This document shows positions 42,873 to 50,955 of a DNA stretch of 64,000 bases, piece by piece. The first letter of the stretch is position 1. Each line of letters opens with the position of its first letter. The notes beneath the pieces are model-generated. The model made no database searches. It was not told the DNA's origin and saw nothing but the letters and a program-made list of their open reading frames with translations. Source of the stretch: Gaiella sp. (GTDB lineage Bacteria; Actinomycetota; Thermoleophilia; Gaiellales; Gaiellaceae); the NCBI GenBank assembly GCA_027493885.1, contig JAOSJZ010000001.1, forward strand, positions 2,722,622-2,786,621, written 5' to 3'. A program made the translations under genes and the position numbers.

Positions 42873-45083
42873 ATGCTCCGCGTCGCCCGCCGGCTGGTGC
42901 TCCTCCTCGCGTTCGCTCTCGCCGGTCTCGCCGTCGCGCAGCCCTCCCTCGCCGCCGAGAGCCCCGGCCCGGCACCGGTGGCGTCGCTCGAGCCGCAGGC
43001 GACCGAGGCGCTGTGGCGCAAGCTGGTGCACCGGCCGGTCACCTTTCGCCCGCTCGCCGCGGAGCAGGCCTGCCGGCCGCTCCGGGCCGTGTTCTACGCG
43101 GCGACGGACTGGCTCCGGCTCGCGACGCGCCTCGCCGCGGGCGCCTCGCCGTGCGCGCAGTACTACGTCTCCGTTCCGCCGATCGTCGCGGGCAAGACGA
43201 AGCCACGGCCCGACCAGGCGTGGCGGATCCGCGCGCTCGGGCCGGGCTTCCACGCGCTCGCCGAGATCCACTACACGGCGTGGCAGAGTTGGGTCGCGAG
43301 CACCGGCTCGTCCTGGTACCAGGCCGGAGTCGAGGCGCGGCGGCGGATGGCGGCGGCCGGGTACGACGTCGGCGCGGGAGACACGTGGGCGCTCAACGAG
43401 GTCTCCTCAGCCGTCCGCCGCGGCGACGGCAACGGACGCGCGAACATCCGCGAGCTACTCCGCGGGCTCTTCGACGCCGCCGGAGAGGGGCCGCCGACGA
43501 AGGGAATCGTCTGGATCGTCGGCGTCGGCCAGCGGGTGCCCGAGATCGGGACCTACAAGGCGCGGACGCAGGAGTGGCTCCAGGACTCGGCGTTCTGGAT
43601 CGACATGAACGCCTACGTGAGCGACTGGTCGCAGGAGGTGTACGGCGACGTCCGCAGCTACGCCGCCCCGGGGATGCCGCTCGCGAACCGGCGCGACGCG
43701 CTGGTCGAGTACCTGCGCCACCAGGACCTCCTCGCGGCCGCCGGCGGCGCGTCGTCGGGCACGGCCAATGCGTTTTACGGCAACGCCGGCAGCGCGCTCG
43801 CGAACGCGGCCTGGCAGTGGGGCTCCGCCTTCGGCTGGACGCTCGTCGACCAGACGCTGATGCAGCAGTACGTCTCTGCTCAGGTGTACGCGCTCCGCAA
43901 CCACGGCGTGCGCGCGGGGCGGGCGAGCGACCGCTTCGGCTTCGCCTGGGCGCCGAAGAACTCGGACGCGCTCGTGCCGAACGACTTCGCGCGGCAGACC
44001 GGAGCGGTCCTCGACCGACTGGCGAGCGCGATCCGGGACTCGGGGGTGGAGACCCCCTCCGACCCGGGGATCGGCGCCTGCGGCGCGGCCGCGCAGGGAA
44101 CGTGGTGCGCGGGCGATCTCCCGGACGGGAGGTTGACCGACAACTGGCGCGCGTTCCGTGCCTGGTCGCCGACGACGCTCGCGTTCGTCTCGCCGCCGCA
44201 GACGATCGCCGCCGGAGCCGTCTCGGCACCGATCTCGCTCCAGGTGCAGATCGCGGGCGTGTCGGGGCGGCCGGCGGCCGCGTTCACCGCCACCGTCGCC
44301 ACGTCGTCGCCGAGCGGGACGTTCTCGACCACACCGACGGGCCCGTTCACGCCGACGATCGCCTTCCAGCTCCCCGCCGGGACGTTCTCGACCGTCCAGC
44401 TCTACTACCAGGATCCGACGGCCGGGACGCCGACCCTCACCGCGGCCGGCGCCGGCGTCGTCTCGGGCACGCAGCTCGTCACCGTCGGTGGGGCGGCGCC
44501 CGTGTCCCTCCGCGTAGAGCCGTCCGCCGCGACCGTCCTCCCGGGTGGGACGGTGACCCTCGCTGCGGTCGGGGTCGACGCCTTCGGCAACGCGACGCCG
44601 ACGAGCGCGCTGTGGACGGTCTCCCCCGAGGGGGTCGGCACGCTCTCGACCGCCTCCGGGGCGTCGACCACCTTCACCGCGGGCACCGTGCCGGGCGACG
44701 CGCAGGTGACCGCCACGATCACGACGCCGAGCGGCACGCTCACGGCGACCGCGGCCGTGACGGTGAGCGCACCGCCGCCCGTGCGCGTCGCGGCGGTCCG
44801 CTACGGCGTGGCGCGGAAGCGCCTTCACGTCTACGTGACCGTCGTGGATGCGCGGGGTCGCCGTGTGCGGGACGCGCGGGTGACCGTCGCGCTCTACCGC
44901 AACGACAAGCTCTACGCGCGAGCCGTGGGCCCGACGACGAGCGGCCGCATGACGTTCTCACGGCCCGCCTCGTGGGGCACGTATCGCACGAAGGTCACGC
45001 GCATCGTCGCCGCGAGCCGAACGTGGGACGGCGTCACGCCGGCGAACCGCTTCACGAAGCTCAGGCCGAAGCCCAAGCGCTGA
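42873..45083 (+). CDS. large secreted protein with C-terminal Ig-like repeats, function unknown
   Basis: 736 residues. Signal peptide (VLLLAFALAGLAVAQPSLA) and an unrecognised N-terminal domain of ~430 residues rich in Trp, Tyr and Ala (HYTAWQSWVASTGSSWYQ; NEVSSAVRRGDGNGRANIRE). Three Ig-like/big-domain repeats follow from ~residue 440 (ISLQVQIAGVSGRP; GGTVTLAAVGVDAFGN; TATAAVTVSAPPP) and a basic C-terminal domain (VDARGRRVRDARVTVALYRN). No LPxTG, no known catalytic motif seen. Looks like a cell-surface or extracellular protein. 9 bases after the histidine kinase stop, so possibly in its transcript. Confidence 0.75.
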   Translation: MLRVARRLVLLLAFALAGLAVAQPSLAAESPGPAPVASLEPQATEALWRKLVHRPVTFRPLAAEQACRPLRAVFYAATDWLRLATRLAAGASPCAQYYVSVPPIVAGKTKPRPDQAWRIRALGPGFHALAEIHYTAWQSWVASTGSSWYQAGVEARRRMAAAGYDVGAGDTWALNEVSSAVRRGDGNGRANIRELLRGLFDAAGEGPPTKGIVWIVGVGQRVPEIGTYKARTQEWLQDSAFWIDMNAYVSDWSQEVYGDVRSYAAPGMPLANRRDALVEYLRHQDLLAAAGGASSGTANAFYGNAGSALANAAWQWGSAFGWTLVDQTLMQQYVSAQVYALRNHGVRAGRASDRFGFAWAPKNSDALVPNDFARQTGAVLDRLASAIRDSGVETPSDPGIGACGAAAQGTWCAGDLPDGRLTDNWRAFRAWSPTTLAFVSPPQTIAAGAVSAPISLQVQIAGVSGRPAAAFTATVATSSPSGTFSTTPTGPFTPTIAFQLPAGTFSTVQLYYQDPTAGTPTLTAAGAGVVSGTQLVTVGGAAPVSLRVEPSAATVLPGGTVTLAAVGVDAFGNATPTSALWTVSPEGVGTLSTASGASTTFTAGTVPGDAQVTATITTPSGTLTATAAVTVSAPPPVRVAAVRYGVARKRLHVYVTVVDARGRRVRDARVTVALYRNDKLYARAVGPTTSGRMTFSRPASWGTYRTKVTRIVAASRTWDGVTPANRFTKLRPKPKR

Positions 45084-45089
45084 GCGGCG

Positions 45090-46178
45090 CTACCCGAGCC
45101 CCAGCCCGCGACCGGGCGTGTGACCCGCGCGCAACCGCAGCAGCGACGCGCGGAGGAGACCCCCCATCGTCAGCAGCCACGCTGCGAGCGCGAACCACAC
45201 CATGATCTCGGAGAAGAGCTCGATCGGCCGGAAGTCCGACGCGAGCGAGAGGCGAAAGGTCGCGACCGCGTACATCCCGAGCGGGAACACGAGGCTCCAG
45301 TAGGTCGGCGTGTACTCGAGCGGGTACCGCCGCACGAGATGGCGCCAGACGCCGAAGATCCCGAGCAGGGGAATCCACCACGTCGCCCACGCCCAGAGGA
45401 TGAGCGTCGTCCCGTTCACGAACGGCTGCATCGCGAGCAGGAAGGCAAGGTCGGGCTTCGTGAGGATCAGCGTCGAGCCCGCGTTCGTCGCGATCGCGGC
45501 TGCACCCATGACGACCCAGAAGAGCGGGTTCATCTCGGCCGCGTCGACGCGGAGGAAGAAGATCCGGTACGCGAACAGCGTGACGAAGATCCCGTAGAAC
45601 ACGATCCCGATGCCCCAGAGGGCGTAGACGGCGACGAAGATCGTCTCCTCGAAGGAGCCGAACTGGCTCGCGAGCGGTGCTCCCAGCAGGACGAGCGACT
45701 CCGTGCCCACGATCGCGATCAGCCAGCCTCCGTGGACGACGTCCGCGCCCGTCTGGCTCTCGTCGAAGGTGAGCACCGCGAAGGAGAAGTAGCCGAGCCA
45801 GAGCCAGGAAGCGAGCGCGACGAGCCACAGGACGAGAGCGGCGTGGTCGTGGCCGCGCAGGTGGAACTGGAGGCCGAAGACGTCCGCGGCGGCCACGAAG
45901 GTGAAGAACGTGAACACGAGCCGAGGATCGACGAGATCCCGCCAGACCGCCCGCGGCCAGACGAGCACGCGGAGCGCGGTCGCGACGATGAGCACGGGGA
46001 ACGCGACGACGGCGACCGCGAACAGCGCATCCGACAGCCAGTCGTGGCCGAGGAAGAAGAACGCGTTCGAGACGATCCCCGTCGCCATCACGAGGGCGAA
46101 GTACCCCGGGTACATGCCGTGCAGGTCGTCGCGCAGGGCCCGTAGCGCGGGTCGTGGAGCGGCCGGCGTTCCACCCAT
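45090..46178 (-). CDS. TDT/SLAC1-family anion or dicarboxylate transporter
   Basis: 362 residues. Ten hydrophobic segments; MYPGYFALVMATGIVSNAFF is the TDT signature at the N terminus, repeated later (PTYWSLVFPLGMYAVATFRL). Family knowledge: TehA/Mae1/SLAC1 proteins pass anions, dicarboxylates or sulfite. Cannot be narrowed. Divergent from the peroxiredoxin, so its promoter shares the 46180-46330 gap. Confidence 0.88.
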   Translation of the reverse strand: MGGTPAAPRPALRALRDDLHGMYPGYFALVMATGIVSNAFFFLGHDWLSDALFAVAVVAFPVLIVATALRVLVWPRAVWRDLVDPRLVFTFFTFVAAADVFGLQFHLRGHDHAALVLWLVALASWLWLGYFSFAVLTFDESQTGADVVHGGWLIAIVGTESLVLLGAPLASQFGSFEETIFVAVYALWGIGIVFYGIFVTLFAYRIFFLRVDAAEMNPLFWVVMGAAAIATNAGSTLILTKPDLAFLLAMQPFVNGTTLILWAWATWWIPLLGIFGVWRHLVRRYPLEYTPTYWSLVFPLGMYAVATFRLSLASDFRPIELFSEIMVWFALAAWLLTMGGLLRASLLRLRAGHTPGRGLGLG

Positions 46179-46233
46179 GGCGGTCGAGTATCGCACCGAG
46201 TGCCGCTGCCGGGTGCGCTTCGCACCCAATGCT

Positions 46234-46252
46234 TCAATTGTGGAAGAATTGA
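46234..46252. promoter_or_regulatory. inverted repeat upstream of peroxiredoxin
   Basis: TCAATT-GTGGAAG-AATTGA, a perfect 6-bp inverted repeat in an AT-rich island of the divergent promoter region; operator candidate for either gene. Confidence 0.45.
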
Positions 46253-46327
46253 CCGGGCGCCCGCGTTCGAGTGATCAACATCCTCGTGCGCGGCAGCGCG
46301 CGTCTTCTACACCGGGAGGTTCGGAAC

Positions 46328-47011
46328 ATGGCATTGACGATCGGCGACACCGCGCCCGACTTCGAGGCGGAGACCACCGAGGGGCCGATCTCGTTCCACG
46401 ACTGGATCGGCGACTCGTGGGCCGTGCTCTTCTCGCACCCGAAGGACTTCACGCCGGTGTGCACGACGGAGCTCGGGTACATGGCCCGGATCAAGCCGGA
46501 GTTCGACCGGCGCGATGTCAAGATCATCGGGCTCTCCGTCGACCCGACGACCGACCACGAGGGCTGGGCGCGCGACATCGAGGAGACGCAGGGCCAGGCT
46601 CCCAACTATCCGATCATCGGCGACGCCGACTTCGCGGTCTCGAAGCTCTACGGGATGCTCGGCGCCGACGTGAGCGGTGATCCCGGCGACCGGACGGCGG
46701 CCGACAACCAGACCGTCCGCAACGTGTTCGTGATCGGCCCCGACAAGAAGGTCAAGCTGGTCCTCGTCTACCCGATGACGACGGGCCGGAACTTCGACGA
46801 GGTGCTGCGCGTGGTCGACTCGCTCCAGCTCACCGCCGACCACAAGGTCTCGACCCCCGTGAACTGGCGGCCCGGCGACGACGTGATCATCGCCGGCTCC
46901 GTGTCGAACGACGAGGCCCGCGAGATCTACCCCGACGGCTGGGAGGAGCCCAAGCCGTACATCCGCATCGTCGCTGCCCCGCCGACGCGCGTCGGCGCGG
47001 CCGCGAAGTAG
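46328..47011 (+). CDS. 1-Cys peroxiredoxin (Prx6 type)
   Basis: 227 residues from ATG 46328 (GGGAGGTTCGG before it). Peroxidatic Cys45 in HPKDFTPVCTTELG; Arg in the usual late position; the long C-terminal extension (STPVNWRPGDDVIIAG, YPDGWEEPKPYIRIV) is the dimerisation arm of Prx6. No second resolving Cys, so glutathione/other thiol reductants are needed. Peroxide defence in the cytoplasm. Confidence 0.94.
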   Translation: MALTIGDTAPDFEAETTEGPISFHDWIGDSWAVLFSHPKDFTPVCTTELGYMARIKPEFDRRDVKIIGLSVDPTTDHEGWARDIEETQGQAPNYPIIGDADFAVSKLYGMLGADVSGDPGDRTAADNQTVRNVFVIGPDKKVKLVLVYPMTTGRNFDEVLRVVDSLQLTADHKVSTPVNWRPGDDVIIAGSVSNDEAREIYPDGWEEPKPYIRIVAAPPTRVGAAAK

Positions 47012-47029
47012 CGCACCGTTCCCGGCAGG

Positions 47030-47053
47030 GGTGTCCGACTTCAGTCGGACACC
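47030..47053. repeat. intergenic palindrome, family A copy 3
   Basis: GGTGTCCGACT-TC-AGTCGGACACC, 11-bp perfect inverted repeat, opposite loop orientation from copy 1. Confidence 0.78.
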
Positions 47054-47080
47054 TCCGCCCCGAGCCACGCGCTGAACGTC

Positions 47081-47104
47081 GGTGTCCGACTGAAGTCGGA
47101 CACC
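47081..47104. repeat. intergenic palindrome, family A copy 4
   Basis: GGTGTCCGACT-GA-AGTCGGACACC, 27 bases after copy 3; the pair looks like two tandem elements in inverted order (TC versus GA loop) between peroxiredoxin and sigma genes. Confidence 0.78.
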
Positions 47105-47161
47105 TGGGACACCCACGGGTGCGGCCTGCCGTACCCCGGCCGGCGCACGGCGTCTCCTAGG

Positions 47162-48144
47162 ATGGACTGCGTGAGTGTCGCCGCCACCGACGTCTCGGGC
47201 CGGCTCGAGCAGCACCGGCGCGAGCTGACCGGCTACTGCTACCGGATGCTCGGCTCGCCGTTCGAGGCCGAGGACGCCGTGCAGGAGACGATGCTCCGCG
47301 CCTGGAAGGCGTTCGACCGCTTCGAGGGCCGCGCCGCTCTCCGCTCGTGGCTCTACCGCATCGCAACGAACGTCTGCCTCGACATGATCGGCGGCCGGGA
47401 GCGGCGGGCCCGGCCGATGGACCTCGGTCCCGCGCGCGAGCCAGTCGCCACGAACCTGAACGCGTTGCCCGAGGTGACGTGGATCGAGCCCGTCCCGGAC
47501 GGTCTCGTGGTCGCCGACGGCGACCCGGCGGAGGTCACGGCCCGGCGGGAGACGGTGCGTCTCGCCTTCGTCGCGGCGCTGCAGCACCTGCCGCCGCGTC
47601 AGCGGGCGGTGCTCATCCTCTGCGAGGTCCTGCGCTGGAAGGCGTCGGAGGCGGCCGAGCTGCTCGAGACGAGCGTCGCGTCCGTGAACAGCGCGCTCCA
47701 GCGGGCGCGGGCGACGCTCGAGGCGAGCAACCTCGCGGCCGCGACGACGCCGCCGTCGGTCGAGCAGGCCGACTCGGAGCTCCTCGCACGGTACGTCGAC
47801 GCGTTCGAGCGCTACGACCTCGACGCGCTCACGTCGTTGATCCACGAGGACGCGACGCAGTCGATGCCGCCCTACGACCTGTGGCTCCGCGGCCGGAAAG
47901 ACATCTTCACGTGGTGGTGGGGCCCGGGCATCGGCTGCCGCGGCTCGCGGGTGATTCCGACGGTCGCGGCGAACGGTGCGCCGGCGTTCGGGCAGTACAA
48001 GCCGAGCGAGACGGGACCGGGCCACGACCCGTGGGCGCTCCAGGTCGTCGAGATCGCCGGGGGAGGATCGTCGAGCTCACGTTCTTCCTCGACACCGACC
48101 GGGTGTTCCCGCTCTTCGGCCTTCCGCCGCGGCTCGACGCGTAG
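47162..48144 (+). pseudogene. ECF sigma factor with C-terminal SnoaL-like domain (SigJ-like), frameshifted near its end
   Basis: ATG 47162. Region 2 ([40 protein letters not shown]) and region 4 ([40 protein letters not shown]) are intact; a SnoaL-like domain follows ([40 protein letters not shown]). At about 48059 (GCCGGGGGAGGATC) one base is missing: the correct frame reads [20 protein letters not shown] and stops at 48144. As given the reading frame instead runs to about 48214 as nonsense. Family knowledge: the C-terminal domain controls this type of ECF sigma and no anti-sigma is needed. Probably functional if the lesion is a sequencing artefact. Confidence 0.78.
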
Positions 48145-48145
48145 G

Positions 48146-48218
48146 GGCGTCAGGGGCGCGAGCCCCTCCCTGCAGCGGGGAAGGAAGGAGGGCGAGGCTG
48201 AAGCCACGCCCTGACGCC
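48146..48218. terminator. long-range inverted repeat between convergent genes
   Basis: GGCGTCAGGGGCG (48146-48158) pairs with CGCCCTGACGCC (48207-48218), closing a ~48-base loop that holds further pairs. Sits between the sigma gene and the end of the STAS gene. Confidence 0.45.
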
Positions 48219-48225
48219 ACGCCGG

Positions 48226-48522
48226 TCAGCCGCGTCCTCCCAGCACGTCGGCGAGGCCCACGAAGGCGACCAGGTCGAGGAGCGCGGGTGACACGTTTCG
48301 CAGGCGCACGGCACAGCGATGCCGTTGCGCGGCGAGGTGGAGCCGCGCCAGCGCGTCGATCGTCACCGCGTCGGGCTCGACGCCGCGGACGTCGCAGAGC
48401 ACGAGGTCGGCCTCGGCCGCGGAGAGCCGCGCGCACAAGCGGGCGGAGAGCCCCGGGAGGTCGGAGCGCGCGATCGGCCCGTGGACGGCGAGCTCGAGCG
48501 TGCGCGGAGCGTCCAGGGCCAT
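48226..48522 (-). CDS. STAS-domain protein
   Basis: 98 residues, one STAS fold (LELAVHGPIARSDLPGLSAR, then LVLCDVRGVEPDAVTIDALA). The Ser that is phosphorylated in SpoIIAA-type antagonists is replaced by Thr or shifted (DAVT), so its regulation may differ. Alone here, far from the other partner-switch genes at 53-64 kb. Convergent with the SigJ-like gene. Confidence 0.75.
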   Translation of the reverse strand: MALDAPRTLELAVHGPIARSDLPGLSARLCARLSAAEADLVLCDVRGVEPDAVTIDALARLHLAAQRHRCAVRLRNVSPALLDLVAFVGLADVLGGRG

Positions 48523-48636
48523 CGGAGCTAGGACCGACCCGGGCCGCGGCGCTCATCGGTGCCCGGGCGATGAGTTCCGGGCCGCCGCGCCGTCCAACCT
48601 CTCGACCTGGACGCCACCGCCCGAAGGAGCCGCCAC

Positions 48637-50097
48637 ATGACCATCGCCGACCCCCGCACCCGCTGGCTGGCGCTCGTCGTCCTCTGCCTCGGCGACCTGA
48701 TGATCGTCCTCGACGTGACCATCGTGGGAGTCGCGCTGCCGTCGATCCGTGAGGACCTCGGCTTCTCGGAGGAGTCGCTCGCCTGGGTCGTGAACGCCTA
48801 CCTGCTGACCTTCGGCGGCTTCCTGCTCCTCGGCGGCCGGCTCGGCGACCTCGTCGGGCACCGGAGGATGTTCCTGACCGGCATCTCGCTCTTCACCGTC
48901 GCCTCGGCGGCCTGCGGGCTCGCCGGGTCGCAGGGCCTGCTCGTCGCGGCCCGGGCGGTGCAGGGCGTGGGCGGGGCGGTCGTCTCCGCCGTCGCTCTCT
49001 CGCTGATCATCACGCTCTTCACCGAGCCGGCCGAGCGCGCGAAGGCAATGGGCGTGTTCGGTTTCGTGGCCTCGGGCGGGGGGTCGCTCGGCGTCCTCCT
49101 CGGCGGGGTCCTCACCGACACGCTGGACTGGCACTGGATCTTCCTCGTGAACGTCCCGGTCGGGATCGCGGTCTTCGCGCTCACGCTCGCCCTGCTCCCC
49201 GCCGCACGCGGCGGCGCGGGCGGACGCCTCGACGTGGCCGGCGCGGTCACGGTGACGGCCGCCTCGATGGTCGCCGTGTACGCGATCGTGAACGGGAACG
49301 AGGTCGGCTGGGCGACGGCGCGAACGCTCGGGCTGCTCGCGCTGGCGGCGGTGCTCGTGGGGGTCTTCCTCCGGATCGAGTCGCGAGCGGCCGCCCCGCT
49401 GGTCCCGCTCGGACTGTTCCGGCTGCGCAATCTCGCCGTCTCGAACGTGGTCGGCGTGCTCTGGGCTGCCGCGATGTTCGCGTGGTTCTTCCTCGCTGCG
49501 CTCTACCTGCAGCTCGTGCTCGGCTACAGCCCGCTCCAGGTCGGGCTCGCGTTCCTGCCGGGCAACCTGATCATGGGCGCGCTCTCACTCGGCGTCTCGG
49601 CGAAGCTCGTGCTCCGATTCGACATCCGCGCGCCGCTCGTCGCGGGCCTGGGGACGGCGGCGGTCGGGCTCCTCCTCTTCGCGCGCGCCCCGGTCGACGG
49701 GTCGTTCGCAGTGGACGTCCTCCCCGGGATGATCCTGCTCGGCGTGGGCGCCGGCATCGCGTTCAACCCCGTCCTCCTCGCCGCCATGAGCGACGTCGAG
49801 CCGGGCGAGGCGGGGCTCGCGTCGGGCGTCGTGAACACGTCGTTCATGATCGGTGGGGCGCTCGGCCTTGCCGTCCTGGCGAGCATCGCGGCCTCGCGGA
49901 CGGACACGCTGCTCGCCTCCGGCGACGGGGCGGTCGAGGCGCTGAACGGCGGCTACCGGCTCGCCTTCCTCGCGGGCGCGCTCTTCGCCGCCGTCGCCGC
50001 GGCGCTCGGCGGTGCCCTCCTGCGCACACGCACGGCCGCGGTCGCCCACGGGCACGGTGGGCCTGTCGGCGCACCCGCGGCTGCCGATGCCGAGTGA
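48637..50097 (+). CDS. MFS drug-efflux transporter, DHA2 (14-helix) type
   Basis: 486 residues. Opens VLCLGDLMIVLDVTIVGVAL (the VLDxTIV motif C of DHA2), GGRLGDLVGHRRMF (motif A), and later the 14-helix layout with AVQGVGGAVVSAVALSLI. EmrB/QacA-like proton-driven efflux of hydrophobic compounds. No adjacent TetR regulator. Good length for the family. Confidence 0.9.
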   Translation: MTIADPRTRWLALVVLCLGDLMIVLDVTIVGVALPSIREDLGFSEESLAWVVNAYLLTFGGFLLLGGRLGDLVGHRRMFLTGISLFTVASAACGLAGSQGLLVAARAVQGVGGAVVSAVALSLIITLFTEPAERAKAMGVFGFVASGGGSLGVLLGGVLTDTLDWHWIFLVNVPVGIAVFALTLALLPAARGGAGGRLDVAGAVTVTAASMVAVYAIVNGNEVGWATARTLGLLALAAVLVGVFLRIESRAAAPLVPLGLFRLRNLAVSNVVGVLWAAAMFAWFFLAALYLQLVLGYSPLQVGLAFLPGNLIMGALSLGVSAKLVLRFDIRAPLVAGLGTAAVGLLLFARAPVDGSFAVDVLPGMILLGVGAGIAFNPVLLAAMSDVEPGEAGLASGVVNTSFMIGGALGLAVLASIAASRTDTLLASGDGAVEALNGGYRLAFLAGALFAAVAAALGGALLRTRTAAVAHGHGGPVGAPAAADAE

Positions 50098-50111
50098 GCC
50101 GCGCCGGACGC

Positions 50112-50729
50112 TCAGGTGGCGCGGCCGGACAGCCGCGAGAGCCAGCCGCGTACCGCGTCCGCGAGCGCGCCCTGGTCGGAGCGAAGCGCATGGTCGCCCC
50201 GGACGACCGCGACGGATCGCCGCGGTCCCACCGGTGGGATCCCGAAGCGGTCGCGTTCGCCCTGCACGACGAGCGTGGGGACCGTGACCGCGTCGAGCTC
50301 GGCGAGCCGGCTCGGCGGTGCCGGCTTGCCCTGCCGGGTGGGCGGCCGGAGCGGAAAGGCGAGGCAGAGAACGCCGTCCGCGTCCGTCGCCGCGGCGGTG
50401 CGGCAGGCGACGCGGGCGCCCGACGAGCGGCCGCCGACGACGAGCGGGCCCCCGGCCAGTTCCGTCGGACGGAGACGCTCGACCACCGCGATCCAGACCG
50501 CGTCCAGCTGGTGCGCGGGCGCGGGCGAGCGGCGGCCGGCGACGCGGTACGGCTGCTCCACGAGCGCGACCGAGATGCCGAGGGAAACCGCGACGTCGGC
50601 CGCCGTGACGAGGTCGCGCGCGAGGATGCCGCCACCCGCGCCGTGCCCGAGCACCAGCGCCCCGCGGCCGGCGGCCCGGCGGAGATGCGCCCGCGCGGGC
50701 CCGTACGGGGTGGCGATCTCGATCGGCAC
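50112..50729 (-). CDS. small alpha/beta hydrolase (dienelactone hydrolase-like)
   Basis: 205 residues from GTG 50729. GHGAGGGILARDLV, the elbow VVGGRSSGARVACRT (Ser in GRSSG, an actinobacterial KANL3/Tex30-like form of the nucleophile motif), QGERDRFGIP for the acid, and RGDHALRS with the His. Likely hydrolyses esters of unknown type. 5 bases downstream of the broken VOC gene on the same strand. Confidence 0.82.
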   Translation of the reverse strand: MPIEIATPYGPARAHLRRAAGRGALVLGHGAGGGILARDLVTAADVAVSLGISVALVEQPYRVAGRRSPAPAHQLDAVWIAVVERLRPTELAGGPLVVGGRSSGARVACRTAAATDADGVLCLAFPLRPPTRQGKPAPPSRLAELDAVTVPTLVVQGERDRFGIPPVGPRRSVAVVRGDHALRSDQGALADAVRGWLSRLSGRAT

Positions 50730-50733
50730 CCGG

Positions 50734-50916
50734 CTAGAGCCGGCGCGACGAGGCGCCCCAGTCCTCCGGCGCGACGTCGGCGATCGTCTGTGAGAACGTC
50801 CAGCGTTGGCCGCCGGGGTCGAAGGTCTCGCAGAGCCAAGCGACGGCTTCACCGATGTCGCTGTACCCGAGCACCGGGATCACCGTGGACGGCGGCCTGG
50901 AGCGGCTCTCCATCAT
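50734..50916 (-). pseudogene. VOC/glyoxalase-like protein with an internal deletion
   Basis: 60 residues from ATG 50916 (CGGAGG before it). The N-terminal half reads TVIPVLGYSDIGEAVAWLCE and the C-terminal half GQRWTFSQTIADVAPEDWGA; both ends are typical of VOC proteins of ~125 residues, but the ~65 residues that should lie between (the barrel's central strands and ligand residues) are missing at about CETF/DPGG. The reading frame is kept across the joint. Either a genuine in-frame deletion or an assembly collapse. As given it cannot fold into a VOC barrel. Confidence 0.65.
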
Positions 50917-50955
50917 CGATCGACCTCCGTGTGTCGGCAACACGAGCGGTGGCAG

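Noticed and set aside
41963..45205. 1080-residue open frame overlapping the kinase and secreted protein
   Set aside because: Shadow frame; Arg-rich low-complexity product. The true frames have clear kinase motifs and a signal peptide.
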